The notes beneath the pieces are model-generated. The model saw nothing but the letters and a program-made list of their open reading frames with translations. It searched no databases and was not told where the DNA came from. Made by a program: the position numbers and the translations under genes. 64,000 nucleotides of DNA from Topomyia yanbarensis (lineage: Eukaryota > Arthropoda > Insecta > Diptera > Culicidae), in assembly GCF_030247195.1 (NCBI RefSeq), contig NC_080670.1:36361934-36425933 (forward strand), read 5' to 3'. Below are positions 52,181 through 64,000 of the stretch, piece by piece (the stretch's first letter is position 1; every line of letters starts with the position of its first letter).

Positions 52181-54385
52181 GACATAAGTAACTACTCTTT
52201 CCATTCGACTCCCTTCAATTGTGCACGTATGTAAAATTCGTGGATCATCCTCTCAATATTATTTGAAAACTGTCCATGTCTACTTGTAACTATTCTAGTT
52301 TTAAAAGAATTATTGAAATTTAATATCAACAATTACCATGCGTCTCCATTTGCAGTTTTTTTTTAATTTTGATTGCTTATCGTTTTCGTAAAATTACCAT
52401 GGCTCTTGTGAAAGAGAAAATTAAAAGCTTTCGTATGAGTATAGTGCGATGGCGGGCATTCGCGGGCGTCGAAGTCTTTATGGAAGAAGTTCATACTTTG
52501 TTAATTATCACGACAAACAGCTATTTACACAATTTATAAACAAACTAGTAACTCATTTGTGGTAATTCGATCTAATTTAATCAAACGAATAATTTTAAAT
52601 TACTTTACAACCTATGCCATTAGAACAACTGTTTCTTCGTTAAACTAAAATAACCGGATAAAGTTCCTATATGCAAATTTGCGAAAAACACTGGAGTTAC
52701 GCCCTTCTAAAGGCTGTGAAAAATTCATTTTTCATCCAAATTGTCTCCGAAACATAAGCCAACACAAGAAAAATATTGATGAACATATCGCGTGACCTTC
52801 ATATCTGGACTTAAAGCCGGGCTCGTTCCACTGTGCACACGTAAAATTTTCGCTCCGTCAAGTTTTTCTTGTCTCGTTTGAAACACTATATATCATGTCG
52901 TTTTCGATTGAGAACCTAGAAACTAACCCAGGTTAGTTGCATCAAACGAACGTTTTCAATGGAACTGAGTTGGGTTCTCGGGCAAAAGCGGTAGTATGAG
53001 CGAACCCGAAATATATTTCAGGTTAGAACCCAACCCGGTTTTCAGTTCAACAGACAGTTATTCGGTCACTAATCGGAAGAAAACTCCAAAAGTGTTCGGA
53101 TGTCGAGAGTTCTATGCTGATTTTGACGACCCACCAGAACCTGCGAAAGAATGCTTAAAACAATCATATCTACTACTCTACTGATGCCCCAGGATCGTAA
53201 AAAGGAAAACGAGATGGAAGAAGTAATATGAACGGTAACCAATTTGGTAAGATCGCCCGGGAACAACTTGACAGCTCCCATATATTGAACTCATAAGCAA
53301 ATTTTGTGGTGATTTGGTGATGCCATTGGCGGCTGAAATTGAGCAAAATTTGAAAAAGGTGCATCCCATTTATTATTTGCCATATCTGTAAAAAAATAAA
53401 CAATTTAAGCATTTCTATCATCAAATTTATTTCGCTGTTCAAATTAGAAACTATCCTCATTCTATCATACCTAAACAGAAACATAGATTCCGTTTTGAAT
53501 TTTAAAAATCCAAAATAAAATAAATCGCTTTTCGGGAATACAAGAAGATGACTTTCAAAATCAAGCTACTTCCACTTTTTTTCCAAATTTTTCCGAAAAT
53601 TTTCCGGATCGAATCAACATCTTCCCAGGCATGAAATCACCGGGAGATGCCTTTCCGTTAGGTTTCTGTCAGACTGGAGCCGAGTAAAATGCCAGAATAA
53701 TTTTGAATGGATCCGTACCAAAACCATCGCAATATCTTCCGGAAAGAGTTATTGCAAAAGTCGAACAAAACTCTGACAGGAGTCAAACAAAATTGTACAT
53801 TCCTGGCAGCATTCTTGCTGAAACCGAGCACTACCGTTTTGCTGCCAGTATTCTGATAAAAGCGCACACATTCTATTCAAAACCAATTTTGCTAAATGTG
53901 TAGAAAATCCTACATATATTGTTTATTTTCCCGATCAAAATACTAGAATTCTTGACGTTCTTAATGAACTTGAACCAAGATGTCGCAGGTTCACGAATTG
54001 TTAAGCTTGGTGATTTATTTTCATTGGCCAAAATGTTTTTATTGATATTTCTCGAGAAAAAAGCACCAAAGATTTACCGATTACAAACATCACATAACAA
54101 GAAAACCAAAACATTTTAGCAAGGAAGCGATGCGGTTGCTAAAAACGACTTCCAGCTAAATTTATAATAAGATTTATGTAATTTTGCTGACGGTTTCCAG
54201 TTAGCGATAAATTTATGCTCTAATAATAGTTTTCTTTATCCACATTTTGGAATACACTTTTTTTAAATGTTGTTCTAGCCGCATTGACGGCGTTCATAAC
54301 ACACGTAACGAAACTCGCTTTTCGTTTGAACCTTTTTCGTTTCGTTGTTCGTGGTACTCGTACAGCGCCACCATCAAATTGGTGG
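52181..54385. other. AT-rich DNA without a recognisable gene
   Basis: Short overlapping frames only. Near 52910-53080 a segment rich in GAACCCAACCCGG-type motifs is repeated weakly, but no coding or mobile identity is clear. Confidence 0.35.
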
Positions 54386-56203
54386 TACACCGAGATAAAA
54401 TAACTAATGAATTCCATAAAAATCACTTACGATTCGGCGCCACAAGTATCCCATATGAAAATCATAAGTTTGACTTATGACTCGGAGGAAAAAATGGCCA
54501 TCGAGTCACTTAGAATTTTCATAAGTCATGCTAATAAAATTTTTAAGCCATCTTTATACCTTTCATGCGACTGTGCTTATGTAAATAATCATGCTTGAAA
54601 ATAAATTTAATAAATGAAATTCATAGATGTTATCATATGGCGCTAGATCGAGAAAATATTAACTCAGCATATTTTTCATTTCAAAACATATATTTTTTAT
54701 TTAAACGAATTAATTCACATGAATAAGGAGCACTTATCTCTAGTTTGATGTCTTGATGAGTTTGTGAAGTCTCACAATATTTCCAATAAGCTGTAAATGA
54801 ATGGAAAAGAAGTCTTGAAAGTTATAAAAAATTCAATACATTTCTTATTCTATTCTATTCTAACCCTTACACAGCCAGTATTGAAAAGCATCCTGGAAAA
54901 CACTACAGTTATTCTGTGGTGTTTTTCTTGTCAACATTAATATTTAAAGCATATTTTCATATGTTGCAAATATTAAAACGGCCAGGCCTACTGTGCAGAG
55001 TTTGGTTTAAAGATGTTTCAAAATTAAACGGCAACCAAATTAATCAATTAATAAACAATTTGATTGACGAATAGTTTTGAATCTTAAAGGAAGAAGAAAC
55101 GAGGACAACCGTACAAACCGTTTCCGTTTGAAGGGGATATGATAAATCGTTGGGAGTGACTTTGCTAAGAAGGTTAATGTCACTCCTTTGGTCCTTTGAG
55201 ATGGGACAGAGGTATTTACACCTTGCCCTGGCTGTTAAGCCTAGGATAAAGCGCCTTTACTCGCTATGGGCTACGCCATTGGTTGCAGTTGTTTTTAACA
55301 GCAGAGTCAAAAGTTGCTAGCAAACGACTTTCAATTTATCGATGTATGAAGAGTCACAAAGTGTTGAATCCATAAGTAAAAGTTCTTATGCGCACACCAC
55401 ATGGACAAAGAATCTCCTTCCATCAATAAAATCCGGACGATTAAATAACAACATTTACAATACTCGTTAAAGCACTGCCTGATGGTTTGTATGAGAAGAG
55501 TGCGTCAAACAAAGATGTATATTTAGTGTAACTAAAGTTCAATGCAAATAAGATCAAATTAATAAATTCAAACGATCACACCAAAAACCAGAGGTTTTTC
55601 AAACTTTGACCATTCTCGTGGTTGGCCCCGGGGGTCCTTGATCAGATTCTCTGATGCTTAATATAAACTGCAACTGAAGTACACCAAAGACTGCTGATAA
55701 TTTCAGTGTGAAGACCAAACTTGTTCCTGTGTCCCAGCAGAGAGCACAATATAACTAACTTCTATAACTTCATCAATAAAATCCTAATTCCAGCACTGAC
55801 TGTCGCAATTATTATATCATATTTACTGTAGATATTCACAAGGAAAAAAATTTCTGGAGCAAAAAAAGCGACCTAAAAAATTCAATACATTTCTTATGAA
55901 AATTATGTAAAATATGGAGCAATGAGTTACGAAGAATATTCACTTACATTTCATTTCCCAAAATTTGACAAAAAGAACATTAAATTCAATCCATTTCCAA
56001 AAATGCCTAGTTTCCTATTTTCACTGATTTCATATCGTAAAATTATGACATTTGCACAATAATACGATTATGAATATCATTACATACGTCTCTAAATTCC
56101 ATAGGGCGAACTTATGAAATGCATAAGCGTTCAATGAAATCAAAATTGCGTAGCTTCATAAGTTGCGACTTATGAAATTCTTAAGTATATTTGCGTCAGT
56201 GTA
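54386..56203. mobile_element. 1.8-kb TIR element with GTACAC...TTCATAA ends
   Basis: The left end reads TACACCGAGATAAAATAACT and continues AATGAATTCCATAA; the right end read in reverse is TACACTGACGCAAATATACT continuing AAGAATTTCATAA. They align over about 35 bases with few mismatches. CATAAGT/ACTTATG motifs repeat near both ends. The interior (for example 55080-55320, locally GC-richer) holds no complete ORF. Confidence 0.7.
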
Positions 56204-56647
56204 CATATATGAAACAAGCACTATCTGTCAAGTTGTCCCTGGGTTGGGTAAGATACACCCAAGATAACATTGGAGCTAATATTTTTGTTTTCTTTTAACG
56301 AGGAATTAGTATTAGTAAAATAGATTCATATATCTTCCAATTATCACAACATATATATTTTTCGCCTTTTGTTATCTCCGTTGTCTATGGAAACTGCTTC
56401 GGTTCCGAGCGTTTTCATTAAGTAGATGATGGAGATGAGCGGGTCAACGTCAAAGGCCTTGTTTACTTATATAAAGGCTCGCACAGAATGAAGCCAAATC
56501 TACCAATCGAACAAAAGGGTTACTGAGATTTTTGCAAACAAACTTATTTCGCTCATTATTTCGAGTTGAATTTCATGAAAAATACACATGAATCAACATC
56601 TTTACCCTTGGTATAATCAATTTCAAATGTTTTCTGTGTTGAAAGTA

Positions 56648-57307
56648 CACCGCAAATTCGTTAGTTGGGTCACGACTGCGCCCCGTTATCCGTTAATTGG
56701 GGCAACTGACAGCTGACAAAAATTACCCAAGGGAAACGCTGATTTTTTGTTTTCTTTCATAAAAAATAAACAGAAATATTTTACAATTCACAAAAGTTGG
56801 CTGTTTCCTTCCAGTTTAAAGTTGTTTTTTGTGACAAAATATGTCATTAGTGTTCTTTTTGCCATCAATTATTTTTTGATAAATTCCTTCACATAAAACA
56901 GGAAATGGATACACCGTCGGGAAAAAGCCGATAAAGCACAAACATACTACGTTGTTACTAGCTAAAAAAAATTGGATAATGTGATTGAATACATCAGAGA
57001 TGACCTTCAAACTAATTGATGTTGAATGGAAGAAGCGAAATATTTAACACATTTATTTCACTAAAGTCATTCCGAAATATGAATTCAGAAAATAAAATTC
57101 CATTGAATTTCAAAGTATGATTTTTTCTGGATCGCCACAGAAATCAACCAATGAACCCCTTGAAATCAATGACATTCAAACGTCAATCAGTTTTTGACTT
57201 TCAGTTTTGACATAAGAGTGTCTTTTAGTTGGGGCATACCCCAACTAGCGAACACCCAACGAACGAACAGCCCAACTAGCGAACACCCAACTAACGAATT
57301 TGCGCTG
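56648..57307. mobile_element. Related 660-bp MITE flanked by TA
   Basis: The left end CACCGCAAATTCGTTAGTTG pairs with the right end CAACTAACGAATTTGCGCTG. TA flanks both sides. Its sub-terminal CCAACTAGCGAAC repeats resemble those of the 46847-47124 element, so the two belong to one group with different terminal sequences. No transposase is present. Confidence 0.8.
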
Positions 57308-57499
57308 TATAACAAATTAAGAGAAATCAGCAAAACAAAAGTTTGTTTACATATCTTATTAGCCCTATTCAAAAGTTGATATGGATTTCTTATATTGTCT
57401 ACAAAAATCAGCAAGTTAACAAGAACGTGATGAATGCATAATTCAATTGATTCGCCGAACCTCTACAGTGCTAATGGACGACTCTCAGGCTTATTTTCC

Positions 57500-58040
57500 C
57501 TTTTTTGTATTGTTGATAAATTCACAAACGGAACGTTACACGCTCGATTATCTTATTGCGAATATTATGACATTCTTCTTCAAAGATATTTATGGTAAGT
57601 GATTTCATGAGTTTAAAACAAATAAACCACTTTTGTTACATACAATAGTGCTTCCCCACTAAAATCTTTGAGGATAATATACTTTGTAAATTGTTTTGAA
57701 AATGGGGTCGTACTAGTACATGTTGTAAAGCATGCCTCACAAACAGTATAATGTTTCGGGACACTCTTAAGAATGTATCCTGCAATATGGTACACTACAT
57801 TACGTTCCGAGTTATCGAACACGCTATATTGAAAAAATTTTAGAATACTCAAACTCCACAAGATCCACCTGAAAAAAGGAAGACATTTTAGATCCTGACT
57901 ATATTTGGTATTATCCATCTGGTTTAATTTTTCTTCCATCTGTTCATTATACTCTTTTTGATCTGATTTGATTTGTTTGATTTACGGATGCCGTCGGTTA
58001 AGTTCATTAACCATTTTATATCGTCCGACTTATAAGATGA
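57500..58040 (-). pseudogene. Transposase remnant, possibly P-element/THAP9-like C-terminus
   Basis: The frame 57939-57613 (108 residues, minus strand) contains ERNVVYHIAGYILKSV, then C-E-A-C and further cysteines. This resembles the N-V-x-Y-x-x-G-Y segment and cysteine pair near the C-terminus of P-element/THAP9-type transposases. Coding-like sequence continues in other frames upstream (YKSDDIKWLMNL near 58020) and downstream (EECHNIRNKIIERV near 57560), so the copy is broken. The family is judged from pattern only. Confidence 0.45.
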
Positions 58041-60121
58041 TGAAGGAATTTCAGACATGAACTGTGATAAAGTAAGCAACTTCAAGTTATCTTTAATTCA
58101 ATTTAGCAGTTGGACGTTATTCAAGCAGTGTTCTTGCAATAAATTTACACTAAAATTTCAAGTAACAATTAATTTCAGTTTCCAACAAACAATGATACAG
58201 CAAATTAGCATTACAGCAAAGACCTTTTCTGCGGCTGTATTTTTTCTGCCTACATTCTCATTTCTCTTTCGACGTTGCTGTCGTTCGCTATTGCAGGACG
58301 CCCAGCGCTGTACGGCAGTCTGTAAGCAAAGCAGTAACGTGACAAAGAAATACTGCCCCCAGTACAGTCACCAGACGCGAGCGGTACAGCTTCTCTTTCC
58401 TTATTTTACACTTTTTAATATTTTTAATCTATTCAATATTTTCAATCACAAACGACGACAATAAATGCGATTCGTTTACGCCACGACCGGCATCAACGCT
58501 TTCGTGTGCGGACCTCTCCCTTTGACTACGCAGAGAAAAGTGTACAAAGCGAGAGAACAAACTTTACTACGCCACACTCTCACCGAGCAGTCGGAGTACA
58601 GTAACAAAACAAAAATGTATTCTACTGCTCTACGGGAAAATGTACTCGGTTTGGCTACCGTTCTGGCAAGAGCTGTAGTGATGCGTCGCTGTAGCGGGCT
58701 GTACGGCTTGTGAAAATGTAAATATACCGAAAAAAATGTAGTTTACCAGTACCTTTGGCATCCCTGGCATTACATGTTAAATGCGTGGAACAAAATGATT
58801 TGTTAAATGACATTACAAAAATAAAAATCAATACATAACCAACTCTAGTTACTGTAAAAGTCTTGTTGTGGTATTATAGTATAACATTGTGCTTCACTGT
58901 AAATGGTTATTATTGTTCTGTCACAGTGACATGGTTTTGTTACTGTTCTATTCGAGTTCATCGAAGAAAAATCCGCTTAACCTGAGTCCTGCGTTGGCTC
59001 GAATTCTTTGAATAAATTTAAACACGTTATTCAATGATTAATTAGCATTGAATAAATCATATGAAATAATGTTTGAAATGGTTTTCGCTGGGATGCTGCG
59101 TTTGCCACGATAAAATTGCTTAATTTTTCATTCAGTATGAATCTTTTTTGTAATTTGATCAAGGTCACTCAAAGTTACAGCAAATATTCCGGTTGCCAGA
59201 AAAAAAATAAATAGTCTGTATTCTACGCAGTGTTGCGCATGCCTCTGTACGGGACTCTATATTGTATACAGACTCTAGTCAACGTCATTGCAGATCGTTG
59301 CGAAGTCTGATTTGTCAATGGATATGCTCATTTCTGCAACTCCATCTACGATTTGTGCAGGTTTCGTGCTTTGCTATGCTATGCCATCATGTTGCAACAA
59401 ATAGACAATAATATTCCGCCCAATCCGCTGCTATAAGTTTGCACACTCCGTGTCTGTCATTGCTTGTAAAAGTTGGTGTACACATTTCGAATCTGACCCG
59501 ACAAACGCCTGTGTTCGAATCAAAAAATAAGATCTTAAACAAATTCCAACATTCCGAAGCACGCAGTCCCATTCTGTGAAAGTGAACTGGAGAGTGGAGA
59601 TAGCGAAACGTCAGGCTCCACGTGCGCAACCATTGTCGAACGAAATTATTTCACACGGGTAATTAAAGTTGACTTTAAGTGAGAAGCATGTACATACAAA
59701 GATTAACGCGTGTTTGCCTTTTTTAGTTCACGAGTGACACGCGAGAGCATCATGTTGTGGACAATTTGTTTTCAAGATAAGATGAATGAAAAGATCAATC
59801 TGTGGTTATATATTTCAGTAATCAAAATATGTGAGCCCTTTCAAGAGAAATAATAGGTCAGAGAAACTTTGGAAAATCAAACACCATGTGACATTTCTCC
59901 TTCGATCTTCGCTGCTATAGTATTCAATATCATTCACGGATGTCTTTCTTTTCATCGCTCATCCTGCTCCTTTCAATGCTAAGCAACAAACAAAAATGAG
60001 ATTTCGTGTTGCGATACTTTAATAAAAAAGTGACTAATAAAATAGTGGCGAACTGTTGAATGGTTTCTTTGTGACCTTTCAGGAGAAAGAAATAGCTCTG
60101 GTCGTTTGCGATTGTTTGATA
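58041..60121. other. Non-coding DNA, no gene supported
   Basis: The frames at 58057-58464 and 58465-58713 have no recognisable domain and adjoin without overlap. They may be remnants of the same decayed element. The rest is AT-rich with no repeat pair seen. Confidence 0.35.
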
Positions 60122-60655
60122 TGGTAAAGTGCCTATTTTCACCCTATTAGAGAGGGTGCCTCACTAATTCTTTAATTACTCGACCTGCAGTCGATGGAAT
60201 GCGTACAAATCGGCATCAGCAGCTTTGCTTCGTTATTGAGAAACAAGATAAAAACACAAATCTAGATCTTTTATTCAAAACGATATATCTACAATGAGTG
60301 ACTCTCTTTGTTTACTTTCTTTTCTGTTAATAATTCGGTCGCTTCAACATTTATCCCATAATATGCATAATATGCTCAAAACCACCGTCTTTCGATCTAT
60401 AGTGACGCCGTAAAAATTGAAAGTGAAAGTAAACAAAGAAAGTCACTCATTGTAGATATGTCCTTTTGAATAAAAGCTCTAGAAATTTTCTAAAAATGCT
60501 CTTATTTGAGCGTAACGAAAACTCGAATCGAGTGCCCCTATTATTGCCCTACCATTAGACTCAATGCGTTGAACGAAGATGACAGACGCTGCTCAAACCT
60601 TCAAATAGCGGTAACGTGATAATAGAAAGATAGCGAAAATAGGTCCATTATCCTA
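60122..60655. mobile_element. TIR element with TAAAGTGCCTATTTTC ends, containing a younger palindromic element
   Basis: The left end GGTAAAGTGCCTATTTTCAC pairs with the right end around GCGAAAATAGGTCCATTATC. A separate palindrome of about 225 bp sits inside (60260-60484), so it inserted later. Confidence 0.6.
60260..60484. mobile_element. 225-bp palindromic element nested inside the preceding element
   Basis: Left-arm segments TATCTACAATGAGTGACT and CTTTGTTTACTTTC are mirrored by GAAAGTAAACAAAG and AGTCACTCATTGTAGATA in the right arm. The outermost bases are TCTAGATCTTTTATTCAAAA and its partner TTTTGAATAAAAGCTCTAGA. Confidence 0.8.
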
Positions 60656-60714
60656 TATAATTGGTGCGAATGGATCGTATAAAGCGTGTCAGAACTGGAA
60701 AGGCCACTGCTGCC

Positions 60715-61706
60715 TAGGGACGTTTCGATATTAAAATACATCGATACTTAGAATCGATACTGGTATCGAATGCAAGTACTGATACTTTCGATATAATCGT
60801 AGTCGTAGTATCGATACTTGAAAGTATCGCCATTCGATTCCGCACTTTTACCACAGACTAACAGACATAACACTATGAGGGAATTCCCACAAAAACATCG
60901 ATCCGGCAATTTTCCCAGAACACTAGCTCCACTCATTTGCCAAAGACTCATTTGCTGATGGGTTACCCCTCAGGTTTGGGAACAATTTTTCACTAGTGGT
61001 CTATCCCCCATCTGCTTGTTCATAGGTCAGTGGCGCCATAATTTCAAATGTGGGCACAGTCCCAACTACAAATATATTTAAAATGACCGTTAAAGCGGAC
61101 GAAGCATTGTTTTCCAGTGTTATGTCTGTTAGTCTGTGCTTTTACAGTAGCTTAATTCCCTGAATTAGGTAATCTGCAAACCGTTGTTTGGAAATTCAGT
61201 AGTGGGTTTTGTCAGTTAACGTTTTGCTCTGCTCCTGCGAACAGAAAAACCCATTCGACAAATATATTTTATTGATCTGATTCGTTTGATGTTGAATCCA
61301 GTCGACGATTATGTCAGACGTCGAATGTCAGAAAAGATAAACAATAAATAATTTGGCTGATCAGAAAGTCTCATGGACTGTCAAATAATGGGGAATGTTC
61401 GGAATCGATTTTTTCATCAAATGCGATTGGTGCTCCAATTATTGTAGCAACTCAAATGTAACAACCGATTCCGCAATGGTTTAGCTTGAATAGGTAATCA
61501 CATTTCACTCGGAAATAATTCCAAACTCGTTCATAATTCCGAATCGAATACTTCCAACTACTGGTTCTTTCGATTCTTTTCGATATCGTGAAGATTGTAT
61601 CAATATCAGTAAAGTATCGTGATTGAAGTATCGATACCAAAAAATCGAGCATCGGAAACAGAAGTATCGATTCCGTACTAGTATCGAAAATATCGCAACG
61701 TCCCTA
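60715..61706. mobile_element. About 1-kb TIR element full of GTATCGATAC motifs
   Basis: TAGGGACGTTTCGATATT at the left is matched by AATATCGCAACGTCCCTA (60715, 61706; reverse complement with one or two changes). ATCGATAC/GTATCGAT motifs recur near both ends (60740-60830 and 61570-61690). No transposase ORF. A 287-bp MITE is nested at 60852-61138. Confidence 0.8.
60852..61138. mobile_element. MITE with CACAGACTAACAGACATAAC ends, nested in the 1-kb element
   Basis: The left end CACAGACTAACAGACATAAC is matched perfectly by GTTATGTCTGTTAGTCTGTG at the right. A diverged second copy lies at 23881-24125. Its position inside the TAGGGACG element shows later insertion. Confidence 0.92.
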
Positions 61707-62290
61707 CAGTGCTGCCGACCAGAGATGATGCTTGTAAAGAAATGTGGGGACACCGAAGGTAAAATGTTTAGTCGGAACCCAAACAACGGTTCCAAACGAG
61801 CGATATAAACAAACATGGCGGATTAAGAAAGTAATGCTTGTGGAGGATTAAAAGAAACACAATTCTCGGATGTTTTTTGGGAAGGATCAATCTCGGGATC
61901 AATAAGCATAGTGTCAATATTCAATTCCAGATAAAAGCTTCTCACCGAGCACGGTGTGAGGAATAAAGCCTTGATATACGAAAGAAAGCGAAACGCATAA
62001 CGTATTGGTGTAATTATATTTAATTTGAAGCTTGGTGAATATCGATGTAACGTGTCGCTTCTGTATTTGTGTTTGTCCTCGTATTGCATATTCTTTTATT
62101 AAATAAATATTACTGAGAACTGTGCAAACGATTATGAATTAACGAGTGGAAACTAATACGTGCAAGGCTTCCGAATCTTGCATCGTTTCAACGGTTTTTC
62201 TAAACGCCGAGTATATCGCCGCTTGCTTTCGGCCCTGCGAGAGTATGTATGCGTTAAATAATCAAATTAGGGAGGAACGAACAATGGACC
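61707..62290. other. Non-coding DNA between elements
   Basis: No gene, RNA or paired repeat is recognised here. Confidence 0.4.
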
Positions 62291-62452
62291 GAAAATCGAA
62301 AACGAAAAAAGCCGTTTTTTCCACACCGTTTGTTAGATCTTCATGAAAATCAATCAGCTTATTTAGAATATTGTTACAGTACTACTGTTTGATTGTCATG
62401 AAGATCTAACAAACCGTGCGGAAAAAACTGTTTTTTTTCGTTTGTGATTTTT
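62291..62452. mobile_element. About 160-bp foldback element
   Basis: Left-arm segments AAACGAAAAAAGCCGTTTTT and TTTGTTAGATCTTCATGA are mirrored by TCATGAAGATCTAACAAA and CGGAAAAAACTG in the right arm. The loop is AT-rich. Confidence 0.8.
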
Positions 62453-62658
62453 GTTCGTTTCTCTGTTCAACCTTACGCGAACGGATACGACAATGTCCGC
62501 AGCTTGTTTCGAGAAAATAACATCCGAGTTTAGTTTACATTTACAATGTGCCTTTCGTTCACTTCTACGAGTGCATGTGTGCATATAAGAATCGCGATAG
62601 ATTGCGCAATAGCAAAATTCGGTTGAGTGCAAGCGGTTGCAAGCGGCCTCGGTGTTAA

Positions 62659-62998
62659 AAGGGCCCTTCCACGTTCAATATCTTTGTCAATACTAGAGAG
62701 TATTGTACGTGTAAAGCAGCCCTTACACGTTCAATATTTTTGTCAATACTAGTATTGACGATATTGTTACAATATTTCAGTCCTGTGTGAAATCCACATC
62801 GTCAATACAACTTTTTTCCATTACACATACAATACTTTTGTCAATACTCTCCAGTATTGACAAAAATATTGAACGTGTAAGGGCCGCTTAATGGAAACAA
62901 GTTGTATTGAAGATGTGGCTTTCAAATGAGATTGAAAGATTGTAACAATATCGTTAATACTGTGTATTGACAAAAATATTGAACTGTAAGGGCCGCTT
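62659..62998. mobile_element. Nested MITE cluster with GGCCCTTACACGTTCAATA ends
   Basis: The motif AGCAGCCCTTACACGTTCAA (from about 62715) and its inverse ATTGAACGTGTAAGGGCC (ending about 62889) bound an inner unit. GGGCCCTTCCACGTTCAATA (62660) and TATTGAACTGTAAGGGCCGC (ending 62997) bound an outer one. TTTGTCAATACT motifs are repeated through both, so at least two members of the same family lie together or one inside the other. Confidence 0.8.
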
Positions 62999-63231
62999 TA
63001 TGACTTACCCATGTATGTGTGTGGGACTGTCCGATGTGTGTAGATCGATTAGCGCAAGAATTTCAGCATCGTTCTTCATTCACCCTACTAAGTTTCACGC
63101 AAAAAGACGCAATCGTGCACCCAAAACGCGAACCGTATGAATTACATGCGAATAAGCATGATTCTAATGAGAATTTTGCATTGTAACTGGTATAATGCAT
63201 AGAAAGCGATATTGCTCCGGGACAAAAATGC

Positions 63232-63821
63232 ATTAACGTATGCGGAATAAAATTTGGACAAAATTCAAAAGGTAATTTTTTTGTAGAAAACCATTTATTA
63301 AATGTTCTCTCTATATGAAAACATTTGTCAGCTTTTTAACTTAATGTAGAAAAAAAATTGAGCTCATTCGAGAAGCTTTACGACAGTTTGCAGGAACTTT
63401 TTGCAAAGGAGTCGAAAAAATTGATGTTGGCATATTTTTAATTTCTTTCTTAATTTTGATTATCATTTTTGTTAGTTTTATGTCGAAAATTATGAGCTTT
63501 TACTCTCTGCTTTATATCATCCCAGAAAAACCTCATTTGGACGCAGCTGTGGTACATTTGGAGGGATATCAGCCTTTTGCACAAAATATATACCATAATC
63601 CTCCAATGCGCCAAAACTTTTTTTTGGCATAATAGCTAAGTGCTATATTGGGCGTTCGCTGCCATTTTGTTCACATGGTATCTCCTAGTGGGTCGAAATT
63701 AACACTGGATATTTGAAATAAGTGTGCCTAGAGTATGACGTTTAGTATGGTGCTTTGCGCAGGGTTGCATTTTTGTTTTAATGCTGGAAGCGTTGTCCAA
63801 ATTTCATTCCGCATACGTTAA
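63232..63821. mobile_element. TIR element of about 590 bp with TTAACGTATGCGGAAT ends
   Basis: TTAACGTATGCGGAATAAAA at 63233 (continuing TTTGGACAA) is matched by the reverse complement of TTCATTCCGCATACGTTAA near 63803-63821. The pair covers about 28 bases. The interior has no transposase frame. Confidence 0.75.
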
Positions 63822-64000
63822 ATGGCGATTACATCACAGAAACTTACACAAACTCACAGTTGGGAATGTATTAGTGAATTTAACGATATCGGAGTATTAG
63901 TATTAACATGACTCCGAACTAATACACATGTAAAGGAGATCTCCACTCGGATACATGTGCGCTCTGAAAATATTAATACACGCTCAAGGATCTGTTTCCA

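Noticed and set aside
58057..58713. Two adjoining frames of 135 and 82 residues
   Set aside because: Low-complexity composition, no recognisable motifs and no splice sites joining them.
1..64000. CRISPR arrays, bacterial operons or phage genes
   Set aside because: No spacer-repeat arrays or prokaryotic gene organisation were seen; the tandem arrays have no unique spacers.

Overview
The window looks like a piece of a large, transposon-rich dipteran genome. A culicine mosquito (Aedes or Culex type) is the most likely source. This is an inference from one insect-type neuropeptide F receptor gene spread over long introns, an AT-rich background, and a dense mixture of Bel/Pao, CR1/Jockey-type LINE, Tc1/mariner, tRNA-SINE and many MITE-like inverted-repeat elements. 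There are no bacterial-style operons and no CRISPR array.

The only convincing host gene is a rhodopsin-class GPCR on the plus strand, best matched to the neuropeptide F receptor (NPFR). Three coding exons (21651-21909, 34416-34585, 34985-35758) join in phase into a 400-residue seven-helix receptor with every landmark residue. The codon for the TM2 aspartate is split by a 12.5 kb intron. A 28-codon upstream ORF (21455-21541) lies in the probable 5' UTR exon. A GTGAGT donor overlaps the stop codon. About 10 kb downstream, a strong acceptor opens a short coding-like terminal exon (45836-45916), so an alternative receptor tail is possible.

Mobile elements fill most of the rest. The left edge holds the gag-protease part of a Bel/Pao LTR retrotransposon on the minus strand. 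It is an uninterrupted 649-codon frame that runs off the window, with a tRNA-His primer-binding site and a probable LTR. Positions 38.4-43.27 kb hold a nearly full-length non-LTR retrotransposon. Its PHD-finger ORF1 and endonuclease ORF2 share a frame and are separated by one TGA, there are three ~270-bp tandem repeats between them, and one frameshift precedes the reverse transcriptase. Smaller remnants are a mariner-type transposase with its middle deleted (18.9-19.6 kb), a possible P-element/THAP9-like transposase tail (57.6-58.0 kb) and two copies of one tRNA-derived SINE (6.05 and 36.9 kb).

Inverted-repeat elements are abundant and often nested: an X-Y-X'-Y' foldback (8.2-9.17 kb), a 1.7-kb inverted-repeat element with a 116-bp tandem core (27.9-29.6 kb), TIR elements at 30.3-31.3, 54.4-56.2, 60.12-60.66, 60.7-61.7 and 63.2-63.8 kb, and several MITE families with two copies each. 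Tandem arrays occur at 10.25-11.5 kb (410-bp higher-order repeat) and 51.06-51.6 kb. An unrecognised protein-coding repeat family has three copies (4.4-4.9, 43.3-43.6, 44.15-44.6 kb). It is the best candidate for something undescribed, together with the possible fourth receptor exon.
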